Shown piece by piece: positions 44,670 through 53,101 of a stretch of 64,000 nt of DNA. The DNA is from Sebaldella sp. S0638. GTDB lineage: Bacteria > Fusobacteriota > Fusobacteriia > Fusobacteriales > Leptotrichiaceae. Location of the stretch: positions 1 through 64,000 of the forward strand of contig NZ_JAMZGM010000013.1 in NCBI RefSeq assembly GCF_024158605.1, in the 5' to 3' direction. Made by a program: the position numbers and the translations under genes. Within the stretch, counting starts at the first letter, position 1. Each line of letters begins with the position of its first letter. A model generated the notes under the pieces. It did not search any database and was not told the origin of the DNA. It saw only the letters and a program-made list of their open reading frames with translations.

Positions 44670-45767
44670 CTAACCCAGTATTTCCTCTATTCTCTTAAAT
44701 ATATTGCCTATTTCCTTTTCATCCACTGATCTCATATCAAAGTGTATTTTTCCCTGATTCTTATAATAATTTCTTGTATATATCGCAGGATTTCCGCTTT
44801 CCAGTTCATTGATCAGCTCTTCTGCATTTAGTTTTGTCTCTTTCAGCTTCATCTCTGTTCTGTATATCTCTCTTCCTGCTTCATCTTTTACCACCGATAT
44901 TTCTGTCCCCTTTATTCCTTTCAGTTCCTCCGCCAGAAGCTCTGCCTTTTTCTTATTTTCCTGTTCTATTTTAGCTTCATCCTTTTGACTGTACTGTTCA
45001 AGCGCACTGAGGAGACTCATGATTACCCCTTTGTCCACTTTCATTGCTCTTCCTATTCCTTTATACTGAAGCTTACAATTCTTAATCAGTTCCTTCTTCC
45101 CTGTTATAAACCCTGAAGCCGGTCCTTCTATTGCCTTGGAACCACTGTATATAACCATATCAGTTCCCATTGCCACATATTTTTCCAGATCTTCCTCTGC
45201 TGCTGCGTCCACTACCACCGGCAGATTATATTTCTTTCCTATCTCTATTGTTTTTTCCAGACTAAGCATACCTTTCTGTACACTATGATGCGATTTTACA
45301 TAAAATATTCCCACTGTATTCTCATTTATATTTCCTGTTATATTTTCTTCGCTTGTAAGGTTCGACTGTCCCACTTCCACCAGCTTACCGCCTCCAAGCT
45401 CTATCATTGTCTTTATAGGTGCACCGTAGTTTACCACATGACCTTTTTGTATAATTATCTCTCTTTTATCAGTATTTAGTATATGAAGGTTTTCTGCCAT
45501 TGTCTGACTGTCTTTTGTAATAAGAGAAGCAGTAGCTATTGCTATTCCCGCAGAAGCAGAAGATGTAACGCAGCTTGCCTCAGCCTTTGTATAAGTGGAA
45601 ACTATTTCTCCCGCCTTATTCATAAGGTCTTCCATTACTACGAAATTCTGGCTTCCTTCTTTGAATCCTTCTGTACTCTTATCTGATAATACAGACACTC
45701 CTAATATTGTCATTCTTCCGCTTGCATTTATTACTTTCTGCAAACCTATTTTTTCATATATATTCAC
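44670..45767 (-). CDS. dgaE: D-glucosaminate-6-phosphate ammonia-lyase (PLP, SelA-like)
   Basis: A 365-residue PLP enzyme of the SelA/DgaE type: EKIGLQKVINASGRMTILG start, AEASCVTSSASAGIAIATAS phosphate-binding run, VVVDAAAEEDLE and YSGSKAIEGPASG with the PLP lysine near residue 213. It removes ammonia from D-glucosaminate-6-phosphate to give 2-keto-3-deoxy-6-phosphogluconate, the substrate of the next gene product. It is first in the operon, with a promoter and operator-like repeat upstream. In the Salmonella operon a sigma-54 activator is present; none is seen here. Confidence 0.87.
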   Translation of the reverse strand: MNIYEKIGLQKVINASGRMTILGVSVLSDKSTEGFKEGSQNFVVMEDLMNKAGEIVSTYTKAEASCVTSSASAGIAIATASLITKDSQTMAENLHILNTDKREIIIQKGHVVNYGAPIKTMIELGGGKLVEVGQSNLTSEENITGNINENTVGIFYVKSHHSVQKGMLSLEKTIEIGKKYNLPVVVDAAAEEDLEKYVAMGTDMVIYSGSKAIEGPASGFITGKKELIKNCKLQYKGIGRAMKVDKGVIMSLLSALEQYSQKDEAKIEQENKKKAELLAEELKGIKGTEISVVKDEAGREIYRTEMKLKETKLNAEELINELESGNPAIYTRNYYKNQGKIHFDMRSVDEKEIGNIFKRIEEILG

Positions 45768-45812
45768 TTTTTCACCTCCAATAATTTTTCATCAATTTTT
45801 TCTTTCACTACT

Positions 45813-45854
45813 AACATACCATATTATCTACGAAAGTCAAATTTTTCATTTTCG
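45813..45854 (-). promoter_or_regulatory. dga operon promoter with operator-like repeat
   Basis: On the minus strand, TTGACT (45835-45840), a 16-base spacer and TATGTT (45813-45818) precede dgaE. Overlapping the -35, CGAAAGTCAAA (45831-45841) faces TTTCATTTTCG (45844-45854), 9 of 11 positions symmetric. This suggests a repressor site. No regulator gene lies next to it except the Rep_3-like gene. Confidence 0.5.
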
Positions 45855-45927
45855 TCGTCGGACATTGAAATATTCTTTGACTTTTTTTTATAATTGTGCT
45901 AGATATATAAATATAACATGATAGTAT

Positions 45928-45956
45928 AACGATAATTTTGTAAAATAATTATCGTT
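45928..45956. promoter_or_regulatory. Perfect 10-bp inverted repeat before the Rep_3 gene
   Basis: AACGATAATT (45928-45937) and AATTATCGTT (45947-45956) with a 9-base gap lie 48 bases before the rep start. Rep_3 initiators often repress their own gene by binding such dyads, so this is a likely autorepression or binding site. Confidence 0.55.
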
Positions 45957-46003
45957 GGTCATTGATTAAAAAATTGACTTTTTCTATGGAACGGAGAAAA
46001 AAA

Positions 46004-47251
46004 ATGGAAAAAAATATGAAAAAAAATGAGTTTTTCTTTCAAGAACATGATATTTTTATAGATTTTCAAAAAAAACTTAATAAAAAAGACAAGATTTTTT
46101 TGGAATTTCTGATAAAAAAAATTACTTCTGATAATGATCCAAAAATAGTTCTGGGACAAAAAGTTCTTCTGAATCTTTTGAATCTCGCCAATAAGCATGA
46201 GCTTGACGATTTCCTGAATAAATTCTTTGAAAAAAGAGTAAATTATCAGTGTAATAAATTAAATATTCCAGATATTGAAGGAATTATAAATCCGCTTTCT
46301 TCATATAAATTTTCAGAAAATAATTATGCTTTTTCAATATCTTCGGATTTTTTTAATATCTTCCAAAAAAACAAAAAAGATTTCAGGGCATATAATTTTG
46401 ATATTCTTCTGCAGTTTAGCAACCCTATTACAAAGAAACTCTTTTTATTCCTGACTAATAATACCGGAATAAACGACTTTCTTGAAGTATCCCTTGATAC
46501 TCTGAAAAATTATCTGGACTTAAACAATACTTCATACTCCAGATTCTACGATTTTGAAAAGAATATACTGACTGTGTGTATAAACGAAATAGAAAAATAC
46601 ACAACACTAAAAATACAATATAGAAAAATAAAGCTTCACAATACTTCCAGCAGTAAAATAATAGGTCTGAAATTTTATCTTGCCGATGAAAATAAAAATG
46701 CACTTGAGAAAAATACTGATACACTTATGGAAGGAATCAAACCTCTTATTAAGAATAACAGTAAAATACGTAATTTTATTACTCTTTCCCTTGCTAACAG
46801 GGGGTATAACTATATGAAAAAGAATATTGACTATGCAAAGCTTCATTATAAAGGAAACTTTGAAATTTTTCTTATTGAAGCAGTAAAATATGATTATTTT
46901 GAAAACAGATTCTCAAAAATGATTATTCCTTTTAAAGAGAAATATAAACTGCTTTTCTCCCTGAAAAAGAGTTTCCATTCCCTTCCGGAATTATATGAAA
47001 ATCTTTTTGAGATAATCAGCGGGACTAATCTGTTCCACCTCACACAAATGGCGCCTATATTCAGGGAAGCATATGATCTTATGGAATCAGGATATATAAA
47101 TCAAAAAGAGCAACCAAAGATTGCCCCCTTTTATAAAGAACTGCTCAATTTAAAGTCATTTAATGAATTTAAATATGAAGATGAAAAATTTATAATATTT
47201 ATAGAGTATAATAAAAACTATGATAGTTTTATTTACATTTTTGAAAAATAA
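46004..47251 (+). CDS. Rep_3-family replication initiator, chromosomally placed
   Basis: About 415 residues from the ATG at 46004 (CGGAG 7 bases upstream; frame open to 45962). The central part matches the winged-helix Rep_3/RepB plasmid initiators: NPITKKLFLFLT, EVSLDTLKNYLDLNNTSYSR, DFEKNILTVCINEIEKYTTLK and SKIIGLKFYL. The rest, including a long basic C-terminal half, is unassigned. Genuine plasmid genes (partition, mobilisation) are absent, and flanking genes are ordinary metabolism. It is therefore a domesticated or relic plasmid initiator. The coding frame is intact. A terminator follows at 47250. Confidence 0.72.
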   Translation: MEKNMKKNEFFFQEHDIFIDFQKKLNKKDKIFLEFLIKKITSDNDPKIVLGQKVLLNLLNLANKHELDDFLNKFFEKRVNYQCNKLNIPDIEGIINPLSSYKFSENNYAFSISSDFFNIFQKNKKDFRAYNFDILLQFSNPITKKLFLFLTNNTGINDFLEVSLDTLKNYLDLNNTSYSRFYDFEKNILTVCINEIEKYTTLKIQYRKIKLHNTSSSKIIGLKFYLADENKNALEKNTDTLMEGIKPLIKNNSKIRNFITLSLANRGYNYMKKNIDYAKLHYKGNFEIFLIEAVKYDYFENRFSKMIIPFKEKYKLLFSLKKSFHSLPELYENLFEIISGTNLFHLTQMAPIFREAYDLMESGYINQKEQPKIAPFYKELLNLKSFNEFKYEDEKFIIFIEYNKNYDSFIYIFEK

Positions 47252-47272
47252 GCGGGATTAATTCCCGTTTTT
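47248..47272 (+). terminator. Terminator of the rep gene
   Basis: CGGGA-TTAAT-TCCCG followed by seven T, directly at the stop codon, in the gap before the convergent DUF1634 gene. Confidence 0.8.
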
Positions 47273-47647
47273 TTATCCTGCCTTTCCCATCAAAAGGCTC
47301 AGCATCAGTATCACAAATACAAGAAGTGTTATCTTTACATACAGATAATCTTTTTCCACAAAAAATATTACTATTGATATTCCCACACGGAAAATCGGAG
47401 TAGCTATAAGTATAAGCAGCCCTGTCATAATAACTCCATATGGTTTCAGAGCAATAAATCCTTTTATGATCGCAAGAAAATCTGCCGGGTATGTTTCCCC
47501 GGGATATCCGCTGTTTCCTGTGGCGAAGTACATTATAAGCCCGGCAAATGTAATGATACCGCTTATCAGCACCCCTATTCTGAGAGCTTTGCTTATGGCA
47601 AGTTCCACTTCGTGAAGCTCTTTTTCGTCTTCTCTCATTTTACCCAC
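47273..47647 (-). CDS. DUF1634 membrane protein, TauE partner
   Basis: A 124-residue membrane protein with three segments (LRIGVLISGIITFAGLIMYF, GVIMTGLLILIATPIFRVGI and a C-terminal hydrophobic stretch). The IATPIFRVGIS motif is the DUF1634 signature. These proteins are found almost always next to TauE/SafE permeases, as here, where the gene overlaps the upstream permease by 8 bases. A helper or subunit role is likely. Confidence 0.82.
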   Translation of the reverse strand: MGKMREDEKELHEVELAISKALRIGVLISGIITFAGLIMYFATGNSGYPGETYPADFLAIIKGFIALKPYGVIMTGLLILIATPIFRVGISIVIFFVEKDYLYVKITLLVFVILMLSLLMGKAG

Positions 47648-48473
47648 CTATTCCTCTCATAAGCATCTGTATTGCTACATAAAGTAAGACCGGTATAAAG
47701 ATCATTCTTATTGTTTTACTTTTTAGATACTGCATAATTTTTGCACCTAATGTGGCACCTACCAGTACACCTAATGCAACAGGCCCTGCTATATCAGGTC
47801 TTATATCGCCCCGCACCAGATACACACCGGCACTTGCTGCAGCAGTAACACCAATCATAAAATTACTTGTACTGCTGGAAACTTTCATGGGCAGTTTCAT
47901 AAATACATCCATTGCCATAACTTTAAACGAGCCGCTTCCTATACCAAGAAGTCCTGACATTATACCTGCCACATACATTACGCCGAAACCGCTTTTTACT
48001 CCGCTGACATTATATTTCACGTCCTGCTTCAAAGCTTTGTCGTAATATTCTCCGTGAAGATTCAGCTTATCCGCCAGAGGATCCTGAATTACGTTCTGCG
48101 GAAGCTCAGCACCTGATTTTTTTATCATCATAAATGTGGAATAAAACATCAGAATACTGAATATTATAAACAGATATTTCGGGTTTAGAAAACCTCCTAT
48201 AAAGGCTCCTGTTATAGCGCCTACAGTGGTGGCAATTTCAAGAAACATTCCTATTCTTATATTCGTTACCTTATCTTTTATATAAGCCACTGCTGCTCCG
48301 CTCGAAGTTGCTATGACTGCTATTATACTGGCTCCTATTGCATATTTTATATCTACCTGAAACATAAGTGTCAGCGCAGGAATTATAATTATTCCCCCGC
48401 CCAGACCAAGTATGGAACCCAGTACTCCTGCTGCGATGGATACTAAAAATATTTGCAGACTGTATATTTCCAA
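47640..48473 (-). CDS. TauE/SafE-family anion exporter
   Basis: A 277-residue permease of about eight segments in two repeated halves, each with the Gly-rich signature (GVLGSILGLGGGIIIIPAL and AGIMSGLLGIGSGSFKVMA). The family exports sulfite, sulfoacetate or related anions. The central insert of about 35 residues (DPLADKLNLHGEYYDKAL) is common in the DUF1634-linked branch. It is the first gene of a two-gene operon with DUF1634. The substrate cannot be told from sequence. Confidence 0.87.
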   Translation of the reverse strand: MEIYSLQIFLVSIAAGVLGSILGLGGGIIIIPALTLMFQVDIKYAIGASIIAVIATSSGAAVAYIKDKVTNIRIGMFLEIATTVGAITGAFIGGFLNPKYLFIIFSILMFYSTFMMIKKSGAELPQNVIQDPLADKLNLHGEYYDKALKQDVKYNVSGVKSGFGVMYVAGIMSGLLGIGSGSFKVMAMDVFMKLPMKVSSSTSNFMIGVTAAASAGVYLVRGDIRPDIAGPVALGVLVGATLGAKIMQYLKSKTIRMIFIPVLLYVAIQMLMRGIGG

Positions 48474-48611
48474 TATTCTCCTCTCCTTCTATTTTCCCAT
48501 AACTCTCTATAATAAAAGTATAACATAATTACCACAAAACTACATAGCAGATTTTATTTTTTTAAACTGTCACTGAAATATCAGGTATTTTAAAATAATT
48601 TTTTTTGCTTA

Positions 48612-48638
48612 TTGACTTTGAAAAAAATATGGTATACT
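48612..48638 (+). promoter_or_regulatory. Promoter of the chitobiose-type PTS operon
   Basis: TTGACT (48612-48617), a short 15-base spacer and TATACT (48633-48638) preceded by TGG, an extended -10. It is immediately followed by the palindromic operator at 48645. Confidence 0.6.
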
Positions 48639-48644
48639 TACATT

Positions 48645-48662
48645 AACTGGTATATACCAGTT
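48645..48662. promoter_or_regulatory. DasR/NagR-like operator (dre site)
   Basis: AACTGGTATATACCAGTT is a perfect 18-base palindrome just after the -10 element. It closely resembles the ACTGGT(C/A)TAGACCA(G/C)T-type sites bound by GntR/HutC regulators DasR, NagR and YvoA. The GntR-UTRA gene at 52158 is the obvious candidate repressor. Confidence 0.75.
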
Positions 48663-48730
48663 AGGTTTGTACAATAAGTAGCTACGATTTTAAACCTTTA
48701 CCTTATTATATTTTATTATGGAGGAAAAAA

Positions 48731-49993
48731 ATGATCAAATTTATTGAAAACAAACTTGTTCCAATTCTGATCAAAATTGGTGAAAACAAAATTCTTGTTG
48801 CAGTGAGAAATGGAATCACACTCACTCTGCCGTTTACCATTTCGGGAAGCGTCTTTCTTATTCTGGCAAACCTTCCTATACCGGGATGGTCTGATTTTTT
48901 AGGACCTTTTGCTGACAAACTCAGCGCTCCTGTCGCGGTTACATTTGGTGCTATTGGTATAATATCAGCTATAGGAATAAGCTATAATCTGGCTAAACAG
49001 TATAAGCTTGATGCCATTACATGTACCGCTATTACTATGGTGGTCTTTCTTTTGGCACAGTTGAATCAGGAATATACCCTGAATGTAGATAATCTGGGAG
49101 CTGCCGGTCTGTTTTCGGCTATCATATTATCTATAATTACTGTACATATAATAAAGTTCTTTATATCAAGAAATATTGTAATCAAGCTGCCTGACGGTGT
49201 GCCTCCGGCAGTTTCGCGGTCATTTGCCAGTCTGGTTCCTGCTGCGGTTACTATTACTCTTATATGGTTTATCAGAATTATTTTGAATTTTGATATAAAT
49301 TCATTCTTTACATGGCTGTTAAGCCCTCTTGTAGTAGGATTAGGAACACTGCCCGGAATGCTTATACTTATATTTCTTATTTCTGTACTATGGTGCTGTG
49401 GTATTCACGGGGATAATGTCCTTTCCGGTATTACAAGCCCCATATTTCTGAAATATATCGCAGAGAATACACAGGCATATCTGGCTCACCAGCCTATTCC
49501 GCACATAACTGCCGATGGATTTTATATAGTTTTTATGTGTCTGGGAGGGACAGGGGCCACACTCGGACTTGTTATTTCCATGCTTCGTTCCAAAAGCAAA
49601 CTTTATAAATCCGTGGGTGAACTATCACTGCCGTCTGCCATTTTCTGTATAAATGAACCGGTTATATTCGGATTCCCTGTAGTGTTTAACCCGATTATGA
49701 TGATACCGTTTACTATTACGCCTATGATTTTGTGTACTCTTACATATGGTCTGATGTACTTTAATATAATAGGTCGTCCTGTATTACAGATACCATGGAC
49801 AATGCCCCCTATATTTGCCGCATACTTTGTAACAGGTGGAAATATACCGGCAGTTATATGGTCTGTATGTACTATTGTTATTTCCGTTGTTGTTTTCCTG
49901 CCTTTTTTCAAAATGGCAGAGAAAAAACAGCTTGAAAAAGAAGCAGCGGAAAGTGAAGAAAGTTTAGAACCTGTTTTAAACAGTGAAATATAA
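48731..49993 (+). CDS. PTS lactose/cellobiose/chitobiose-family IIC component
   Basis: A 420-residue membrane permease. The N-terminal IENKLVPILIKIGENKILVAVRNGI and the GCGIHGDN-like LWCCGIHGDNVLSGI and INEPVIFGFPVVFNPIMMIPF motifs are typical of CelB/ChbC-type IIC. No IIA or IIB gene adjoins, so those subunits must come from elsewhere. GGAGG precedes the ATG. It is first in an operon with GH4 and NagB, which suggests beta-linked amino-sugar disaccharides such as chitobiose. Confidence 0.9.
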   Translation: MIKFIENKLVPILIKIGENKILVAVRNGITLTLPFTISGSVFLILANLPIPGWSDFLGPFADKLSAPVAVTFGAIGIISAIGISYNLAKQYKLDAITCTAITMVVFLLAQLNQEYTLNVDNLGAAGLFSAIILSIITVHIIKFFISRNIVIKLPDGVPPAVSRSFASLVPAAVTITLIWFIRIILNFDINSFFTWLLSPLVVGLGTLPGMLILIFLISVLWCCGIHGDNVLSGITSPIFLKYIAENTQAYLAHQPIPHITADGFYIVFMCLGGTGATLGLVISMLRSKSKLYKSVGELSLPSAIFCINEPVIFGFPVVFNPIMMIPFTITPMILCTLTYGLMYFNIIGRPVLQIPWTMPPIFAAYFVTGGNIPAVIWSVCTIVISVVVFLPFFKMAEKKQLEKEAAESEESLEPVLNSEI

Positions 49994-50014
49994 TACTTTA
50001 TGAGGTGATAAAAA

Positions 50015-51325
50015 ATGAAAGGATTAAAAATTGCAACTATCGGCGGTGGTTCCAGCTATACTCCGGAATTAATAGACGGATTCATAAAAAGATACGACGA
50101 ACTGCCGGTTACAGATTACTATTTGGTTGATATTGAAGAGGGAAAAGAAAAACTGGAAATTGTTGGTGAACTTGCCAGAAGAATGGTAGAAAAAGCCGGT
50201 GTCCCTATCAATATTCACCTTACCCTTGACAGGGAAGAAGCACTGAAAGGTGCCGACTTTGTAACAACTCAGTTAAGAGTAGGATTTTTAGACGCAAGAA
50301 TCAATGATGAAAAAATTCCGCTGAAATATGGTGTCCTAGGTCAGGAAACAACAGGGCCCGGCGGGTTTATGAAAGCCCAGAGAACTATTCCTGTTCTTTT
50401 GGATATATGCAAAGATATGAAAAGGCTCTGTCCTGATGCATGGCTTATTAACTTTACCAATCCCGCTGGTATAGTAACAGAAGCAATAAAGAAATACAGT
50501 GATATAAAAACAATAGGTATATGCAGCGGGGCAAACAGCATGCTTATGGATATTGCAAAGGCATATAATGTAGAAAAAGATGATATTTATACAAGAATCA
50601 TAGGATTAAATCATTTGATTTTTGCAGATAAAATATTTTTAAAAGGTGAAGATATAACTGATGATTTTATCAAAAAATTATCTGTGGGAAAAGCTGACAA
50701 CAGCCTGAAAAATATTCCTGATATTGGTTTTTCAGCTAAATTCACTGAAGCTCTGCATATGTATCCTATTTCATATCTGAAATATTTCTTCCTGAACAGA
50801 GAAATGGTGGAAATCGCACTGAAAGATGAAGCTGAAAAAGGCACAAGAGGGGAACAGACAAAAGAAATCGAACATAATTTATTTGAACTTTATAAAGATA
50901 AAAATCTTGTTACTAAACCTAAAGAACTGGAAAAACGAGGCGGAGCATACTATTCAGATACAGCATGTTCTATAATAAGCTCTATTTATAACAACAGAAA
51001 AGAAATACATGTGGTAAATACACTTAATAACGGTACTACATCTGATCTTCCCGATAATGTGGTAATCGAAACAAATGCAATGATTGACAAAGACGGTGCA
51101 CACCCTATTACTTACGGAAAACTTCCTGTAAAAATAAGAGGACTTATCCAGAGTGTAAAGGCATATGAGGAACTTACAGTGGAAGCTGCCGTAACAGGGG
51201 ATTATGAGACTGCACTTCTTGCCCTTAGCATTAATCCGCTTGTACCATCGGCAAATATCGCAGAAAAGATATTGGATGAACTGCTTGAAGTTAATAAAAA
51301 ATATCTGCCGCAATACTTTAAATAA
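50015..51325 (+). CDS. GH4 6-phospho-beta-glycosidase (LicH/ChbF-like)
   Basis: A 436-residue family-4 glycosidase. It uses NAD+ (GGGSSYTPELI at 10-20) and a divalent metal held by Cys170 (GICSGANS) and His200 (GLNHL). FTNPAGIVTEA and LGQETTGPGGF are further family signatures. It hydrolyses the 6-phospho-disaccharide delivered by the PTS. With NagB next, 6-phospho-chitobiose or a similar glucosamine-containing sugar is favoured over cellobiose; this is inference. It lies 21 bases after the IIC gene with a good GAGGTGAT site. Confidence 0.9.
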   Translation: MKGLKIATIGGGSSYTPELIDGFIKRYDELPVTDYYLVDIEEGKEKLEIVGELARRMVEKAGVPINIHLTLDREEALKGADFVTTQLRVGFLDARINDEKIPLKYGVLGQETTGPGGFMKAQRTIPVLLDICKDMKRLCPDAWLINFTNPAGIVTEAIKKYSDIKTIGICSGANSMLMDIAKAYNVEKDDIYTRIIGLNHLIFADKIFLKGEDITDDFIKKLSVGKADNSLKNIPDIGFSAKFTEALHMYPISYLKYFFLNREMVEIALKDEAEKGTRGEQTKEIEHNLFELYKDKNLVTKPKELEKRGGAYYSDTACSIISSIYNNRKEIHVVNTLNNGTTSDLPDNVVIETNAMIDKDGAHPITYGKLPVKIRGLIQSVKAYEELTVEAAVTGDYETALLALSINPLVPSANIAEKILDELLEVNKKYLPQYFK

Positions 51326-51347
51326 ATTATAAATAAAGGAGATAAAT

Positions 51348-52070
51348 ATGGAACTTATAACAAAAAAAAATTATGACGAATTATCTAAAGCAGTGGGAGA
51401 CTTTGTAATTGATTATGTAAGCAAAAAGTCTGACAGTCTGCTTTGTTTCGCCGGCGGCGACACACCTCTGGGTCTTTTGAAATATCTTGTAGAAGCTGTA
51501 AATAAAAATAAGGTTGACCTTAGTAAATGTAAATTTGTCGGTCTTGATGAATGGGTAGGACTTGGAAGAGATGTAAAAGGAAGCTGTCAGGAAACACTTT
51601 ATAATAATTTTTATGATCTTATTCCTGTTCCCAAGGAGCAGGTGTGTTTCTTTGACGGACTTGCCCAAGATCTTAATGCAGAGTGCAAAAGAGTGGATAA
51701 ATTTATATCTGATAACGGAAATCTTGATCTTATAGTTCTCGGCATTGGTATGAACGGACATATAGGCTTTAACGAACCTAATGTTCCTGTGGATACTTAC
51801 TGCCATATTGTAGACCTTGATCCTATTACTAAAAAAGTCTCTGTAAAATATTTTGATACTGCACTTGATGTGAAACAGGGATTATCACTGGGAATGAAGA
51901 CAATACTTGAATCTGATACTATTATTTTAATGGCAGATGCTGAGAGAAAAGCTGATATTGTTTATAAAACAGTTCACTCAGAAAAAAATCCGGAGATTCC
52001 TTCTACTATGGTAAAAGATGCTCCGAAAGTTTATTTCTATATTGATGAAGCTGCCGGAAAATTATTATAG
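51348..52070 (+). CDS. nagB: Glucosamine-6-phosphate deaminase
   Basis: A 240-residue NagB. It converts glucosamine-6-phosphate to fructose-6-phosphate and ammonia. Visible signatures: substrate loop FAGGDTPLGLLKYL, GLDEWVGLGRD, and the catalytic region LGIGMNGHIGFNEP with the Asp/His/Glu set. No long C-terminal allosteric extension, so the short Gram-positive type. AAAGGAG before the ATG. Last gene of the operon; a strong terminator follows. No NagA deacetylase is present here. Confidence 0.93.
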   Translation: MELITKKNYDELSKAVGDFVIDYVSKKSDSLLCFAGGDTPLGLLKYLVEAVNKNKVDLSKCKFVGLDEWVGLGRDVKGSCQETLYNNFYDLIPVPKEQVCFFDGLAQDLNAECKRVDKFISDNGNLDLIVLGIGMNGHIGFNEPNVPVDTYCHIVDLDPITKKVSVKYFDTALDVKQGLSLGMKTILESDTIILMADAERKADIVYKTVHSEKNPEIPSTMVKDAPKVYFYIDEAAGKLL

Positions 52071-52125
52071 CTTTCTCAAACACACACATGTATATAATTA
52101 GTTAGTTAACCCTTTCTCAATTATA

Positions 52126-52156
52126 AAAAGGCACCGAATTTTCTTACGGTGCCTTT
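52126..52156. terminator. Bidirectional terminator
   Basis: AAAGGCACCG and CGGTGCCTTT, a perfect 10-bp stem between converging nagB and gntR genes. Confidence 0.9.
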
Positions 52157-52157
52157 C

Positions 52158-52892
52158 TTATTTCTCTATTTTAAGATTTTTTACTCTGAAAATATCTCCT
52201 CTGTTATAGCTGTACGAATAGTTAAACACTGTTTTATCTTCAAGCCTTGTGACCTCAGTCATTTTCAGCATTGGATGCCCGGCTTTTATCTTAAGAAATT
52301 TTGCCAGCTCATCTGTAAACAGCGATGCTTCTATTATAGTATCAGAGTCTTTTATTTTTTTCCCTGTAGTTTTTTCAATATATTCATAAAGAGACCCTTT
52401 TATTAAGACTTCTTTTGGAATTTCGTTTATGACACTAAGGGGTATATTGGTATCTTCCACAGTAACAGGTACATCGTCTATAAGTCTTACCCTTCTTATA
52501 TAATATACTTCCTCTCCTGTTTCTATTTCAAGAAGCTTTGCCAGTTCTTTTCCCGCTTTTATTATTTCAAAATCTATAAGTCCGCTGCTGATCTTCACTT
52601 TATTTTTAAACTCTCTTGAAAATCCGAGAACACTGTCACTTTTTTCATTATTAAAAATATATATGTTCCCCTCGGTATTTTTCAGTACAAACATACCCTT
52701 GCCGTGGACTCTTTCTATAAAGCCTTCCTGCTCAAGGTTATTCATTGCTTTTTGTACTGTAACCCGTGTAACATTATAAAGAGAAGCCAGTTCTCTTTCA
52801 GAGGGGATTTTTTCCCCGACTTCATATTTTTTATTTAATATATCATTTTTTATCTCTACTTTTATTTCCAGATATTTGTGTTTTTTTTCCAT
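52158..52892 (-). CDS. GntR/HutC-family regulator (NagR/DasR-like)
   Basis: A 244-residue repressor: N-terminal winged helix (about 5-72, EKIPSERELASLYNVTRVTVQKAMNNL, in part) and C-terminal UTRA ligand domain (about 90-240, IETGEEVYYIRRVRLIDDVPVTVEDTNIPL). The family senses phosphorylated amino sugars such as GlcN6P or GlcNAc6P. It is convergent with the IIC-GH4-nagB operon, whose promoter holds a dre-type palindrome, so it is very likely that operon's repressor. The site before its own ATG is weak. Confidence 0.87.
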   Translation of the reverse strand: MEKKHKYLEIKVEIKNDILNKKYEVGEKIPSERELASLYNVTRVTVQKAMNNLEQEGFIERVHGKGMFVLKNTEGNIYIFNNEKSDSVLGFSREFKNKVKISSGLIDFEIIKAGKELAKLLEIETGEEVYYIRRVRLIDDVPVTVEDTNIPLSVINEIPKEVLIKGSLYEYIEKTTGKKIKDSDTIIEASLFTDELAKFLKIKAGHPMLKMTEVTRLEDKTVFNYSYSYNRGDIFRVKNLKIEK

Positions 52893-53101
52893 AAATTATC
52901 CATTCTGTTTTTTATTTTCAAAAGATAGTTTTATATTACCAAATCTGTTTTGTCTATACTTCTAAAGATGCCCCGTCAGATAGAAAACTATTATTAATAT
53001 TCTTTTCTATTTACTAATAATTATACTATATAACACATGATTTTTGAAGATTAATTTACCGGAAAAACAGGCAGATATACCTGATTGCCGCCTGTCATTT
53101 T

